A DNA stretch of 64,000 nt from UBA1258 sp963643225 (GTDB taxonomy: Bacteria > Bacillota > Clostridia > Lachnospirales > Lachnospiraceae). The stretch lies in contig CAVIIX010000009.1 in NCBI GenBank assembly GCA_963643225.1, positions 35,843-99,842 of the forward strand, given 5' to 3'. The position numbers and the translations under genes were made by a program. This document shows, one piece after another, positions 7,220-15,481 of the stretch; position 1 is the first letter of the stretch; each line of letters opens with the position of its first letter. A model generated the notes under the pieces. The model made no database searches. It was not told the origin of the DNA and was given only the letters and a program-made list of their open reading frames with translations.

Positions 7220-8767
7220 TTATTTTCCGCCAAAAAGCGTGCTCATAATACCTCTTCCAAGGCTTGCTCCTACGTTGCCGCCCAGAGTCTTACCAAAGGA
7301 TCCGCCGATGGAGCCACCTAACGTCTTACCTACCTGACGGCCGATAGTACCGGCTGTTGTCTTTGCAACACTCTTAACTGCATTATTGGTGGCCTTCTTT
7401 CGTGCGGCAATTTCTTTTTCTTTCTGCTTTGTAAGGCTTAACTGCTCCGCTTCTTTAACTGCAGTCTCCTGTACTTCTGCCTCTCTTCTCTGTAAAAATT
7501 CATAAGCTGAATCTCTGTCAACCGCATTTGAATATCTTGAATAGAGTAAGCAGTTATTAATCATTGAATTACGGGTACCATCATCAAGCGTATCCATATT
7601 GCTCTGAGGAGGACAGATTTTTGTCTTCTTTACAACTGTAGGCACACCGGCTTCATCAAGAACAGAGACTAAAGCTTCACCCGTTCCAAGCTCCTGCAAT
7701 ACTGTGTATGTATCAAATTCAGGGTTGGCTCTGAAAGCCATTGCTGCTGCCTTGACACCCTTTTGCTCGGCAGGAGTATATGCATGGAGCGCATGCTGTA
7801 CCTTATTTGAAAGCTGTGCAAGCACGCCGTCCGGAATATCCTTTGGGTTCTGTGTGATAAAATAAATGCCTACTCCTTTTGAGCGGATAAGCTTTACTAC
7901 CTGTTCAATCTTTTCAAGCAGCACCCTTGATGCTGAGTCAAAAAGCATATGTGCTTCGTCAAAGAAAAATACCATCCTGGGCTTTTCTAAATCCCCCACT
8001 TCAGGTAAAATTTCAAAAAGCTCTGACAGCATCCAAAGTAAGAAGGTTGAATACATCTTAGGATGCATAATAAGCTTCTGACAGTCTAAAATCTGAATCA
8101 TGCCCTTGCCGTTTGAATCTGTGCACAGCCAGTCAGTGATGCTTAAAGCAGGCTCTCCAAAGAACTGGTCGGCGCCCTCAGATTCCATTGCTACAATCCC
8201 TCTTGTAATTGCATTTAAGGAAGCCGCAGCAATATTGCCGTACTGAGCCGAATATTCCTTGGAATTTTCTCCTACATACTGCACCATACTCTTTAAGTCT
8301 TTTGTGTCGATTAATAAAAGACCTTCGTCATCGGCAATCTTAAAGATGATATTTAAAATATCAGACTGAATGTCGTTAAGTCCCATAATACGGCTTAAGA
8401 GTAACGGACCCATTTCTGAAATGGTGGTACGAAGAGGCATACCCTTTTCCGCATACACATCCCAGAAGTTAACAGGATATGACTGATATTCAAAGCCTGC
8501 ATCCTGCAATCCCATTTTCTCTATTCTTGAGGTGACGTTTTCGTTTGCCTGCCCTACCTTGCATAAAGGAGCAAGGTCTCCCTTAACGTCTGCCAAAAAT
8601 ACCGGCACACCCATATTTGAAAAGGATTCAGCCATTACCTTTAAAGTAACGGTTTTGCCGGTACCTGTTGCCCCTGCAATCATACCGTGACGATTAGCCA
8701 TTTTAGGATAAATAAAAATTTCTTCATCCCCTGCTTTTCCGATTAAAATCTTTCCATCTTTTACCAT
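7220..8767 (-). CDS. DUF853 / HerA-like ATPase
   Basis: This is a 515-residue HerA/FtsK-type ATPase of the DUF853 (YjgR) family. The Walker A is GATGTGKT (32-39), the Walker B is MVFFFDEAHML near 265-275, and the family's VKGDLA and FITQNPKDIPD segments are present. The C-terminus is a charged coiled coil followed by a glycine-rich amphipathic tail with repeated GGSIGGSFGKTLGG-like units, which may bind membrane or partners. The cellular role of this family is not well established. It lies 15 bases after the debranching enzyme gene and is probably cotranscribed. Confidence 0.88.
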   Translation of the reverse strand: MVKDGKILIGKAGDEEIFIYPKMANRHGMIAGATGTGKTVTLKVMAESFSNMGVPVFLADVKGDLAPLCKVGQANENVTSRIEKMGLQDAGFEYQSYPVNFWDVYAEKGMPLRTTISEMGPLLLSRIMGLNDIQSDILNIIFKIADDEGLLLIDTKDLKSMVQYVGENSKEYSAQYGNIAAASLNAITRGIVAMESEGADQFFGEPALSITDWLCTDSNGKGMIQILDCQKLIMHPKMYSTFLLWMLSELFEILPEVGDLEKPRMVFFFDEAHMLFDSASRVLLEKIEQVVKLIRSKGVGIYFITQNPKDIPDGVLAQLSNKVQHALHAYTPAEQKGVKAAAMAFRANPEFDTYTVLQELGTGEALVSVLDEAGVPTVVKKTKICPPQSNMDTLDDGTRNSMINNCLLYSRYSNAVDRDSAYEFLQRREAEVQETAVKEAEQLSLTKQKEKEIAARKKATNNAVKSVAKTTAGTIGRQVGKTLGGSIGGSFGKTLGGNVGASLGRGIMSTLFGGK

Positions 8768-8782
8768 AAAAAATTCCTCTCT

Positions 8783-10816
8783 TTATAATTTCTTATTTGA
8801 TTTTTCAAGCTCTGCTGCCACTCTTATTATTTCACCCACACTCCAGGCCTGTGTATAGCAGCCATGACTTATAAACGGTGCATCACCATCAAATACCTCT
8901 GCAATGCCTCCTATGCATCCGTCATCCAAATGCTTCTCCATAGGCTTTAAAAGCTCTCCTGCTGTTTTGTAAGCTTCTTTTGAATATTCATTTACCTTAA
9001 GATAAGCACTTATTAAACCGCCCAATGGGAATGCCCAGGCTGTTCCCTGATGATAAGCCATGTCTCTGTCGTGAAGTGCGCCTTCATAACGCCCATGATA
9101 ATCAGGATCGTCTACGGGAAGCGTTCGTAAACCAAAATCCGTGTAAAGCTTTTTTAGCACCACCTTTACGACCGACCTTTCAACATCACAATCAAGCATT
9201 GTATGAGGTAAAGAAACTGCCCATATCTGATTTGGTCTGATGGCTCCATTATCCTTAATCGTCACTCCGTCTATTAAGGTTTCATCCACCACATCATATA
9301 AGCATCCCGTATTTTCATTATAAAACCTTTCATTAAAGGATGTCTTTACTTTTTTAGATAATTCTGCAATCTTTTCTTTATACTCGTAATCCTTAAATTT
9401 ATCGGCAAGTTCTTCCATAACCTTTAAGGCATTGTACCAAAGCGCATTTATTTCAACAGGCTTACCGTGACGCGGCGTCACCACATACCCGTTAACCCTC
9501 ACATCCATCCAGGTCACTTGATCTAAATCTGAGCCTGCGTGAATAAGATAATCCTTATCCATATAAATCGAAAAATCCGTGCCGTTTTTATATGCCTTAA
9601 TTACTTTTTTAAGGCAGGGATAAACTTTTGTTTCTATAAAATCAAAGGCTTCTTTGGTATTTACATATTTTAAATATTGTTCTACACAATAAAAATACCA
9701 AAGCGATGCATCCACCGTGTTATATAACGGATCTATGCCGTTATCCGGAAACATATTGGGAAGTATTCCGTTCCTTTCATATTTTGTAAAGGTTTCTAAA
9801 ATGCTCTTTGCATCGTCATATCTTTTCGTTTCAAGGGTAAGTCCCGTAAAGGCAATCATTGTATCTCTGCCCCAGTCCGTAAACCACGGAAGACCTGCCA
9901 AAACTGTTTTACCGCCCGTTGACGTTCTCTTTACTATAAAATTATCAGCATTTACTGTAAGGCGTTTTAAAAATTCCGATTTAACGCCTGCCTTTTTAAT
10001 AAGCTCCTCTGCCCGCTTTCTTGAAGCCTTAACAGTTTTAAAGCCGTCCTTTTCAAAGTCTCCTTCGATAGTGCAGACAAAAGAAAACTTCCTTTTTGCA
10101 CCCTTCTTTAAGCCAAGCTCTATATGATATGGCTTAAACCCTGCATCTAAAGCCGACATTCCCGTATCAATTTCAGTCTGAAGCTCAAGCTTTAAATCAT
10201 ACATTTCTTCAGGCTCTGACGGATAGATAACCCCTTCACTTACATAAAACCTAATTATTTCATCGCTGTTTTTAGGTTCCAAAATAATAGTGTCTTTTGT
10301 GTTAAAGGTATTAAATTTAAGGCTGCTCTTTTTAGAGCCTTCGTTATGGTCTCTGTAATTAAACACAGGAGTAAAGCAAAGCGCTGCAGAGTCGCCTTCA
10401 TTTGTGATTTCATAGGTAACCGCTACTGTGTTTTTCTCCCACTCCATCGCTACAGTCTTTTTAATAAGACATCCGTTAATGAAATATGTAAAGGTAGGTA
10501 CTGCGTCAAAAGAAAAATCAGTCTGGTACAAATACCCTTCTTCATACTTTTTTCCTTTTCTTTGTACACTGGAGAAAGAAAAAGACCTTCCGTTTACAAT
10601 CAGTTCTTCATTAATTCTGTTTAAAATTACCCGCCTTTTTGTAGGTGCATGTAAGGATGCAATTAAAAGTCCGTGATGCTTTCTTGTGTTTGCTCCTATT
10701 AAAGAGCTTCCCGCATATCCGCCAATACCGTTAGTAATGACCCATTCACGTCGGATTGCTTCCTTAAAGCTTCTTGTATATTCTCTTCCAAAATCCTTTA
10801 CTACTAAATTATTCAT
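8783..10816 (-). CDS. Glycogen debranching enzyme (amylo-alpha-1,6-glucosidase)
   Basis: The 677-residue cytoplasmic protein joins a GDE N-terminal domain (IGGYAGSSLIGANTRKHHGLL) to an (alpha/alpha)6 GDE catalytic domain with WFTDWGRDTMIAFTGL, WMDVRVNGYVVTPRHGKPVE and YHQGTAWAFPLGG. It hydrolyses alpha-1,6 branch glucose in glycogen. No signal peptide is present. It starts nine bases after the copper ATPase stop and runs into the DUF853 gene, so the three appear to share a transcript. Other glycogen genes are not in the window. Confidence 0.92.
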   Translation of the reverse strand: MNNLVVKDFGREYTRSFKEAIRREWVITNGIGGYAGSSLIGANTRKHHGLLIASLHAPTKRRVILNRINEELIVNGRSFSFSSVQRKGKKYEEGYLYQTDFSFDAVPTFTYFINGCLIKKTVAMEWEKNTVAVTYEITNEGDSAALCFTPVFNYRDHNEGSKKSSLKFNTFNTKDTIILEPKNSDEIIRFYVSEGVIYPSEPEEMYDLKLELQTEIDTGMSALDAGFKPYHIELGLKKGAKRKFSFVCTIEGDFEKDGFKTVKASRKRAEELIKKAGVKSEFLKRLTVNADNFIVKRTSTGGKTVLAGLPWFTDWGRDTMIAFTGLTLETKRYDDAKSILETFTKYERNGILPNMFPDNGIDPLYNTVDASLWYFYCVEQYLKYVNTKEAFDFIETKVYPCLKKVIKAYKNGTDFSIYMDKDYLIHAGSDLDQVTWMDVRVNGYVVTPRHGKPVEINALWYNALKVMEELADKFKDYEYKEKIAELSKKVKTSFNERFYNENTGCLYDVVDETLIDGVTIKDNGAIRPNQIWAVSLPHTMLDCDVERSVVKVVLKKLYTDFGLRTLPVDDPDYHGRYEGALHDRDMAYHQGTAWAFPLGGLISAYLKVNEYSKEAYKTAGELLKPMEKHLDDGCIGGIAEVFDGDAPFISHGCYTQAWSVGEIIRVAAELEKSNKKL

Positions 10817-10825
10817 TCTTTTCCG

Positions 10826-12757
10826 TTATTTCCTTAATCTGAGTGCATTTAATACTACAAACAGTGAGCTTACACTCATACATGCTGCCGAAATTACAGG
10901 TGTTAAGGATATTCCAAAGGGCACAAACAGTACTCCTGCCGCAAGAGGAATTCCAAGACAGTTATAAAACAGCGCCCAGAAAAGATTTTCCTTTATTATT
11001 TTAAGTGTACGACGGCTTAATTTAAACAAATATGACACATCACTTAATTTATTATTTATCAAAATAAAATCTGCTGAATCAATTGCTATCTTTGTTCCGT
11101 TTCCGATGGCAATTCCGATATCTGCCTTTACCAGAGCAGCCGCATCGTTAATTCCGTCTCCCACCATTGCAACCTTTTCACCCGTTGCCTTGATTTTATC
11201 CACAACATTGCCTTTATCTTCTGGAAGAACTTCACTTATTATGTTTTCTATCCCCACTTCTTTAGAAATGGCTTCAGCCGTTTCCTTATTGTCTCCTGTC
11301 ACAAGAAACACCTTAAGCCCCTGCTTCTTTAATTTATTAATTGCTTCCTTGCTGTCATCCCTTACTTTATCAGCAATTGCAATAATACCTCTTAATCTGT
11401 CATCTCCAAAGAATAAAACCGTTTTTCCCTGACGGCTTAATTCTTCGTATTTTTCTTTTAAAGGTAAAATGCTTATACCGTTTTCTTCCATTAATAGGGC
11501 ATTACCCGCATAATAAACGCCACCGTCAATAATTCCCTTTATACCTCTGCCATCTATGTTTTCAACACTCTCTAAATTGTGTTCCATTATCCTTTTAGGG
11601 TTATAATAATCAAGGGCTTCATTGCGAATGGCATTGGCGTAAGGATGATTTGATGAGGCTTCAAGCACTGCTGCCATAAGAAGTAAATTTTCTTTTGACG
11701 TATCAGACGCCTCATAAATATCTGTAACTGTAAGTTCTCCTTCCGTTACGGTTCCTGTTTTATCAAGTAATACTGTCGTGACATTTCTAGCTGTTTCAAG
11801 GCATTCAGCCGAACGGATTAGTATACCGTGTGTAGCTGCATTTCCGGTTCCTGCCATTACCGCCGTGGGGGTCGCAAGTCCTAACGCACAGGGACAGGAA
11901 ATTACAATAACGCTTATTGACATTTTTAAGGCAAAATCAAAATCCGCTCCAGTAAGCATCCATATTATAAAGGTTATTAAGCTTATGCTTAATACTATCG
12001 GCACAAAAACACCGCTTATTCTATCTGCAAGTCTTTCTATCGGCGTCTTTTTCAAAGTCGCCTCACGCACCATTTCTATAATGTGAGATAACGTTGTGTC
12101 CTTACCTGTTTTTAAAGCTTCTATATAAAGAAAACCGTCTAAGCATACAGAGCCTGAGATTATTTCATTTCCTTCACATACCTCCATCGGAAGGCTCTCT
12201 CCGGTAAGTGCGGATTTATCAATTAATCCTTTGCCCTTTACGACTTTACCGTCTACCGGCACATTATCACCTTTTCTGATTATTACAATATCCAGTGGCT
12301 TTAATTCGTTTTCTTTTACTGTAAGCTCATCGTTTCCCTTTAAAATTCTTACAGTGTCCGGCACAAGCTGTGACAGAGCATTTATTGCATCCATTGTGTG
12401 GGCTTTTGAATTGGCTTCAAGTGCTTTACCTAAGGTAATAAGCGTAAAAATCATGCCTGCTGATTCAAAGAAATACATTTCGCCTTTATTAAAAATCAAC
12501 AGATACACACTGTAAATAAAGGAAATGCCCGCGCCAATTGAAATAAGGGCATCCATGCCGGGTGCCCTGTGAATTATGCTTTTATATGCTTTTATGAAAT
12601 AGTTTCCGTTAATTAAAAGTATAGTCAGAGAAAGCGCGCACTGAATAAGGCCGTTAACCTTCCAGGGTAAAAAATTCCCTTTTAAATTTAAATATACTAA
12701 CGGAATTAAACAGATTAAAGAAGGTAAAAACCTGGTTAAAAGAACAGTCTTTTTTTT
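10826..12757 (-). CDS. copA: Copper-type P1B ATPase, reading frame entered by a -1 shift
   Basis: This frame holds everything in CopA after the metal-binding domain: TM1-TM2, the MDALISIG helix, the metal-site CPC in VISCPCALGLATP, the phosphorylation motif DKTGT, the HP motif in NHPYANAI, and GDGINDAAAL. The first internal ATG (12556) would drop two membrane helices, but the frame is open without a stop back to the A10 tract at 12750-12759, and those codons encode a normal CopA TM1-TM2 region. Joining it to the upstream metal-binding ORF by a -1 shift gives 722 residues (10826-12993), the normal CopA length. It exports Cu(I) (or Ag) across the membrane using ATP. The break is either programmed slippage, a mutation or a sequencing slip. 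Confidence 0.85.
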   Translation of the reverse strand, partial: KKKTVLLTRFLPSLICLIPLVYLNLKGNFLPWKVNGLIQCALSLTILLINGNYFIKAYKSIIHRAPGMDALISIGAGISFIYSVYLLIFNKGEMYFFESAGMIFTLITLGKALEANSKAHTMDAINALSQLVPDTVRILKGNDELTVKENELKPLDIVIIRKGDNVPVDGKVVKGKGLIDKSALTGESLPMEVCEGNEIISGSVCLDGFLYIEALKTGKDTTLSHIIEMVREATLKKTPIERLADRISGVFVPIVLSISLITFIIWMLTGADFDFALKMSISVIVISCPCALGLATPTAVMAGTGNAATHGILIRSAECLETARNVTTVLLDKTGTVTEGELTVTDIYEASDTSKENLLLMAAVLEASSNHPYANAIRNEALDYYNPKRIMEHNLESVENIDGRGIKGIIDGGVYYAGNALLMEENGISILPLKEKYEELSRQGKTVLFFGDDRLRGIIAIADKVRDDSKEAINKLKKQGLKVFLVTGDNKETAEAISKEVGIENIISEVLPEDKGNVVDKIKATGEKVAMVGDGINDAAALVKADIGIAIGNGTKIAIDSADFILINNKLSDVSYLFKLSRRTLKIIKENLFWALFYNCLGIPLAAGVLFVPFGISLTPVISAACMSVSSLFVVLNALRLRK

Positions 12758-12993
12758 TTCGGTTTTTCTTCTTCCTTAACGCTGTCTTTTAATGAAGCGC
12801 CATACCCGGCGGCCGTTACAGCCTCGATTATTTTATCAACAGAAAGTTTGCTTTCATCAAAATCGACAGTCATGGCATTTTCAATAAGGCTCACGCTTAC
12901 TTCCGTAATGCCTTCAAGTGCTTTTACAGCTCTCTCTACAGCTGCCACACAGGCGCTGCAGCCCATTCCTGTTACATTAAAATCTGCTTTCAT
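12736..12993 (-). CDS. Heavy-metal-associated domain, copper chaperone-like short product
   Basis: The 85-residue product is one HMA domain: the motif GMGCSACV (9-16) gives the two Cu(I)-binding cysteines, and the rest follows the beta-alpha-beta-beta-alpha-beta pattern of CopZ. It ends with an acidic/lysine tail EEEKPKKKRLFF and a stop just past the A10 tract. It begins with GGAG before ATG. In the zero frame it would be a free chaperone; with a -1 slip it becomes the N-terminal domain of CopA. In Escherichia coli copA, ribosomal frameshifting is known to make both a chaperone and a transporter from one gene. Confidence 0.85.
   Translation of the reverse strand: MKADFNVTGMGCSACVAAVERAVKALEGITEVSVSLIENAMTVDFDESKLSVDKIIEAVTAAGYGASLKDSVKEEEKPKKKRLFF
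12750..12777 (-). other. A10 slippery tract with upstream SD-like sequence in copA
   Basis: On the minus strand AAGGA (12773-12777) lies 13 bases before ten consecutive A (12750-12759). In-frame AAA AAA AAA AGA becomes AAA AAA AAA AAG ACT after a -1 slip, which leads straight into the CopA membrane domain. The spacing resembles the dnaX frameshift site. No convincing downstream hairpin was found. Confidence 0.6.
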
Positions 12994-13023
12994 TTTTTCT
13001 CCTTTAATTTCACTACCAATATT

Positions 13024-14652
13024 TTAACAAATCAATCCTGCAAGAGCAAATATAAAGGGTGAATTCCAGTAAATTGTTATTTCGTTTAAGGAATAGCAGG
13101 CGACGTCGTCAAGGTAGCACTTCATAGCCGGCAAATCCCTTGATAATTCTCTTGCCTTTTCATCCTGAAGTCCTATGTTTGGACCGCCTGATACAAGACC
13201 GGGCCAGGGCTCTTCAATTCCGTCAACAGCCGTAGGACGTAAGTGTGGATTTTTATAGGCATGCTCTCCGTTGCCTGTTACATAGCTTACATCCATTGAA
13301 TTGCACCCAAGCAAATAATCAAAACCATTTTCTATAGCCGTTCTGTATTTTTCTTTACCCTCTAAAGCAAAAGCCACGGAAAGAATCATTAAATATTTTC
13401 CAAGCTCCATGTTGCTGCCCCAGATAAAGTCCTTCTTTTCCATACAAAGATAAAAGCCGTTTTTCTTACTGTTTTTACACAGTCTGTCAGCTTCCTCAAT
13501 AAAGGCTTCCTTTGTAAATGTATATAATTCGTTTTCTTCCTTATTTAGTAAAACCGACAATCCGCCAAGGCCTGCTACCTCTGCCCAGCCTAAGCATGTA
13601 AACACATTACCCTGATATCCCTTAAAGGAAACAGTTTTATTAAATTCAATAAGTCTTTCCTTTTGCTTAAGAGCATCCTGTAAATATGCTTTTTCCTTTG
13701 TCGCATCATATAAAGCTGCTGCCGCCCAGAATCTGTTTGAAATGTCCTCTGCCTCGTCATATTCACCGGTATTTGATTCTTTAGGATTATGGAATAATAA
13801 TTCTTTAGGATTTTGCAAGAGCCATTCATAGGCTTTTTCAGCCAAAGAAAGTAAATTTTCGGCATATGCTTTATCGTAATCCTTATAAACCGTGTAGCTT
13901 AAAGCACACATTGCCGCAAAATCTGCCGTTGCAATTGAAGAAACCGGAAATAAATATAAATCGGAAGTATCTTCTTCAGGCATAATGAAATCTGCATGGC
14001 GCATGGTTGTAACCTTGTGATAGCAGCTTCCGTCTTCCTTTTGAAGCTTCCTTAAAAATTCTATTTCAACCTTTACTTCCGTAAGTATATCTGGAAGTCC
14101 TTTTTCTTTCGGAATATTAAATTCAATATCCTTTAAGCCTTTATAAAATCTAAAGCCGTAAAGTAAATGTGCAACCGCCACGCAGCCTGCAGTCATGTAA
14201 CGACCGTAATCTCCTGCATCGTGCCAGCCACCTGTTACCTCTACCTTTGTGTCTTCATCTCCGTATACCTTTGCAAGGCCTAAGTGACAGGGCTTATGTG
14301 TATATTCCCCTGCATATTTTTCTTCAAGCTCTGCACCGCATCGTAAGAAATAATAAGTCTTAAGCAAATCCTGCATAAGCTTATCGTAGACACCATCTGA
14401 AATTGTAAACAAAGGGCTCTTAACACCCTCTGCATCTATATAATAGGTACCCTCATCCTTTAATGCGTCAAATTCTGCATTGTAAACATCTTCTCCCGAA
14501 ATTTCATCGGTTCCGAAATGACTCACAAGACCTGAATAAACCTTCTTACCAAGACAGTCATAAACCCCAAAGCTTTCTGCCTTAAAGTTAAGCGCTGCCT
14601 TCTTTTTCTGATCCTTTAAAAACCCAACTTCATTAATAAAAATTTTATTCAT
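13024..14652 (-). CDS. Glycoside hydrolase family 9, cytoplasmic type
   Basis: The 542-residue protein starts with a short Ig-like CelD_N domain (about 1-85) followed by a GH9 (alpha/alpha)6 barrel. GGWHDAGDYG (141-150) supplies the catalytic base aspartates D145/D148, HLRPTAVDG and SGGPN form the usual substrate loops, and the C-terminal NEITIYWNSPF holds the acid glutamate. There is no signal peptide, carbohydrate-binding module or dockerin, so it should act in the cytosol on short imported beta-glucans rather than on cellulose. The start MNKIFINEVGF has AGGAGA upstream. It ends 30 bases before the HMA/copA start. Confidence 0.9.
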   Translation of the reverse strand: MNKIFINEVGFLKDQKKKAALNFKAESFGVYDCLGKKVYSGLVSHFGTDEISGEDVYNAEFDALKDEGTYYIDAEGVKSPLFTISDGVYDKLMQDLLKTYYFLRCGAELEEKYAGEYTHKPCHLGLAKVYGDEDTKVEVTGGWHDAGDYGRYMTAGCVAVAHLLYGFRFYKGLKDIEFNIPKEKGLPDILTEVKVEIEFLRKLQKEDGSCYHKVTTMRHADFIMPEEDTSDLYLFPVSSIATADFAAMCALSYTVYKDYDKAYAENLLSLAEKAYEWLLQNPKELLFHNPKESNTGEYDEAEDISNRFWAAAALYDATKEKAYLQDALKQKERLIEFNKTVSFKGYQGNVFTCLGWAEVAGLGGLSVLLNKEENELYTFTKEAFIEEADRLCKNSKKNGFYLCMEKKDFIWGSNMELGKYLMILSVAFALEGKEKYRTAIENGFDYLLGCNSMDVSYVTGNGEHAYKNPHLRPTAVDGIEEPWPGLVSGGPNIGLQDEKARELSRDLPAMKCYLDDVACYSLNEITIYWNSPFIFALAGLIC

Positions 14653-14766
14653 TGTTTTACTCTCCTTTAAAAATACTTAAAAAGAAGTATCCGCGTCATT
14701 CTCTCAGATGCATACATAACAATTATAAACCAAAGCATGGAAAATAACCACAGGTTAATGCGTTTA

Positions 14767-15225
14767 CTAACCTTCAGTCCTGAAAATACGAACGATAACA
14801 CCTTTTTCCCAGGATTCTATTGTTCCTTTAAGAGCAGAAGTTTCAAGATATTCAAGAGCCTTTGAATCTGTTGTCACTGAAGGAATTGTGATTAATTGCT
14901 CACCTGTTTTGACTTCTCCGTTATTCTCTATAAAGATTTTGCAGGGATTTCCTTCAAAATCGGTACCCTCAAGTATATATCTTGCCGAAAGAAATGTTTT
15001 GCCGTCGTCAATTTTCTGGGTATCAACTCCGCCATCAAGGATTTTCCCTTTAAAGTTTTTACAGTCTGCTTCTCCCGTAAAATGTATCATTCTTCGTGTG
15101 CCTGCGTTGCCGACTACTTCATCCGTTGCAGTGCAGATTACCGTTATTGTAAGTTCTTCTTCAATCACTTTTGCCTTCTTATTCTTAAGCTTATTTTTCT
15201 TCATATTTTGTTGAACTTGCACCAT
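14767..15225 (-). CDS. DUF3237 family protein
   Basis: The 152-residue protein carries the DUF3237 core (IHFTGEADCKNFKGKILDGG, ARYILEGTDFEGNPCKIFIENNG), a small beta-barrel of unknown function found in bacteria and fungi. The N-terminal 20 residues are lysine-rich and outside the domain, so the true start is uncertain; a second ATG lies at residue 8. There is no signal peptide. It sits between the GH9 gene and a glycosyltransferase without clear linkage. Confidence 0.75.
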   Translation of the reverse strand: MVQVQQNMKKNKLKNKKAKVIEEELTITVICTATDEVVGNAGTRRMIHFTGEADCKNFKGKILDGGVDTQKIDDGKTFLSARYILEGTDFEGNPCKIFIENNGEVKTGEQLITIPSVTTDSKALEYLETSALKGTIESWEKGVIVRIFRTEG

Positions 15226-15480
15226 TTTTGCTGGCCGTTTAAGTCAAGGCTTTCAACCTTTTTAATCCAGTATCTGTTTATGCATTTACGTAGAAATCGC
15301 AATGCTTCATTGCATATACATCGTATATCTTTCTGCTATCTGCGTATATACACTCCTGACTGCTACGAGTCTGCATCGCCCTTTATCATACACAGAAATT
15401 TCCAACCGTACTCTGTTTCATTACTCGGATAATTATTCTTTCATTCCAGATAAGCTTCCGTTTCACATATTTTCTCCTGC
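15201..15480 (-). pseudogene. Decayed reading frame upstream of DUF3237
   Basis: One frame on the minus strand is readable for about 90 codons (…ETEYGWKFLCMIKGDADS…, …CNEALRFLRKCINRYWIKK…) but is broken by three stop codons. It runs into the start of the DUF3237 gene in another frame. I do not recognise the family. It is probably the remains of a gene. Confidence 0.25.
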
Positions 15481-15481
15481 A

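Noticed and set aside
12556..12735. A separate start of the copper ATPase at 12556
   Set aside because: It would remove TM1-TM2, no ribosome site precedes it, and the upstream in-frame codons encode a normal CopA segment.
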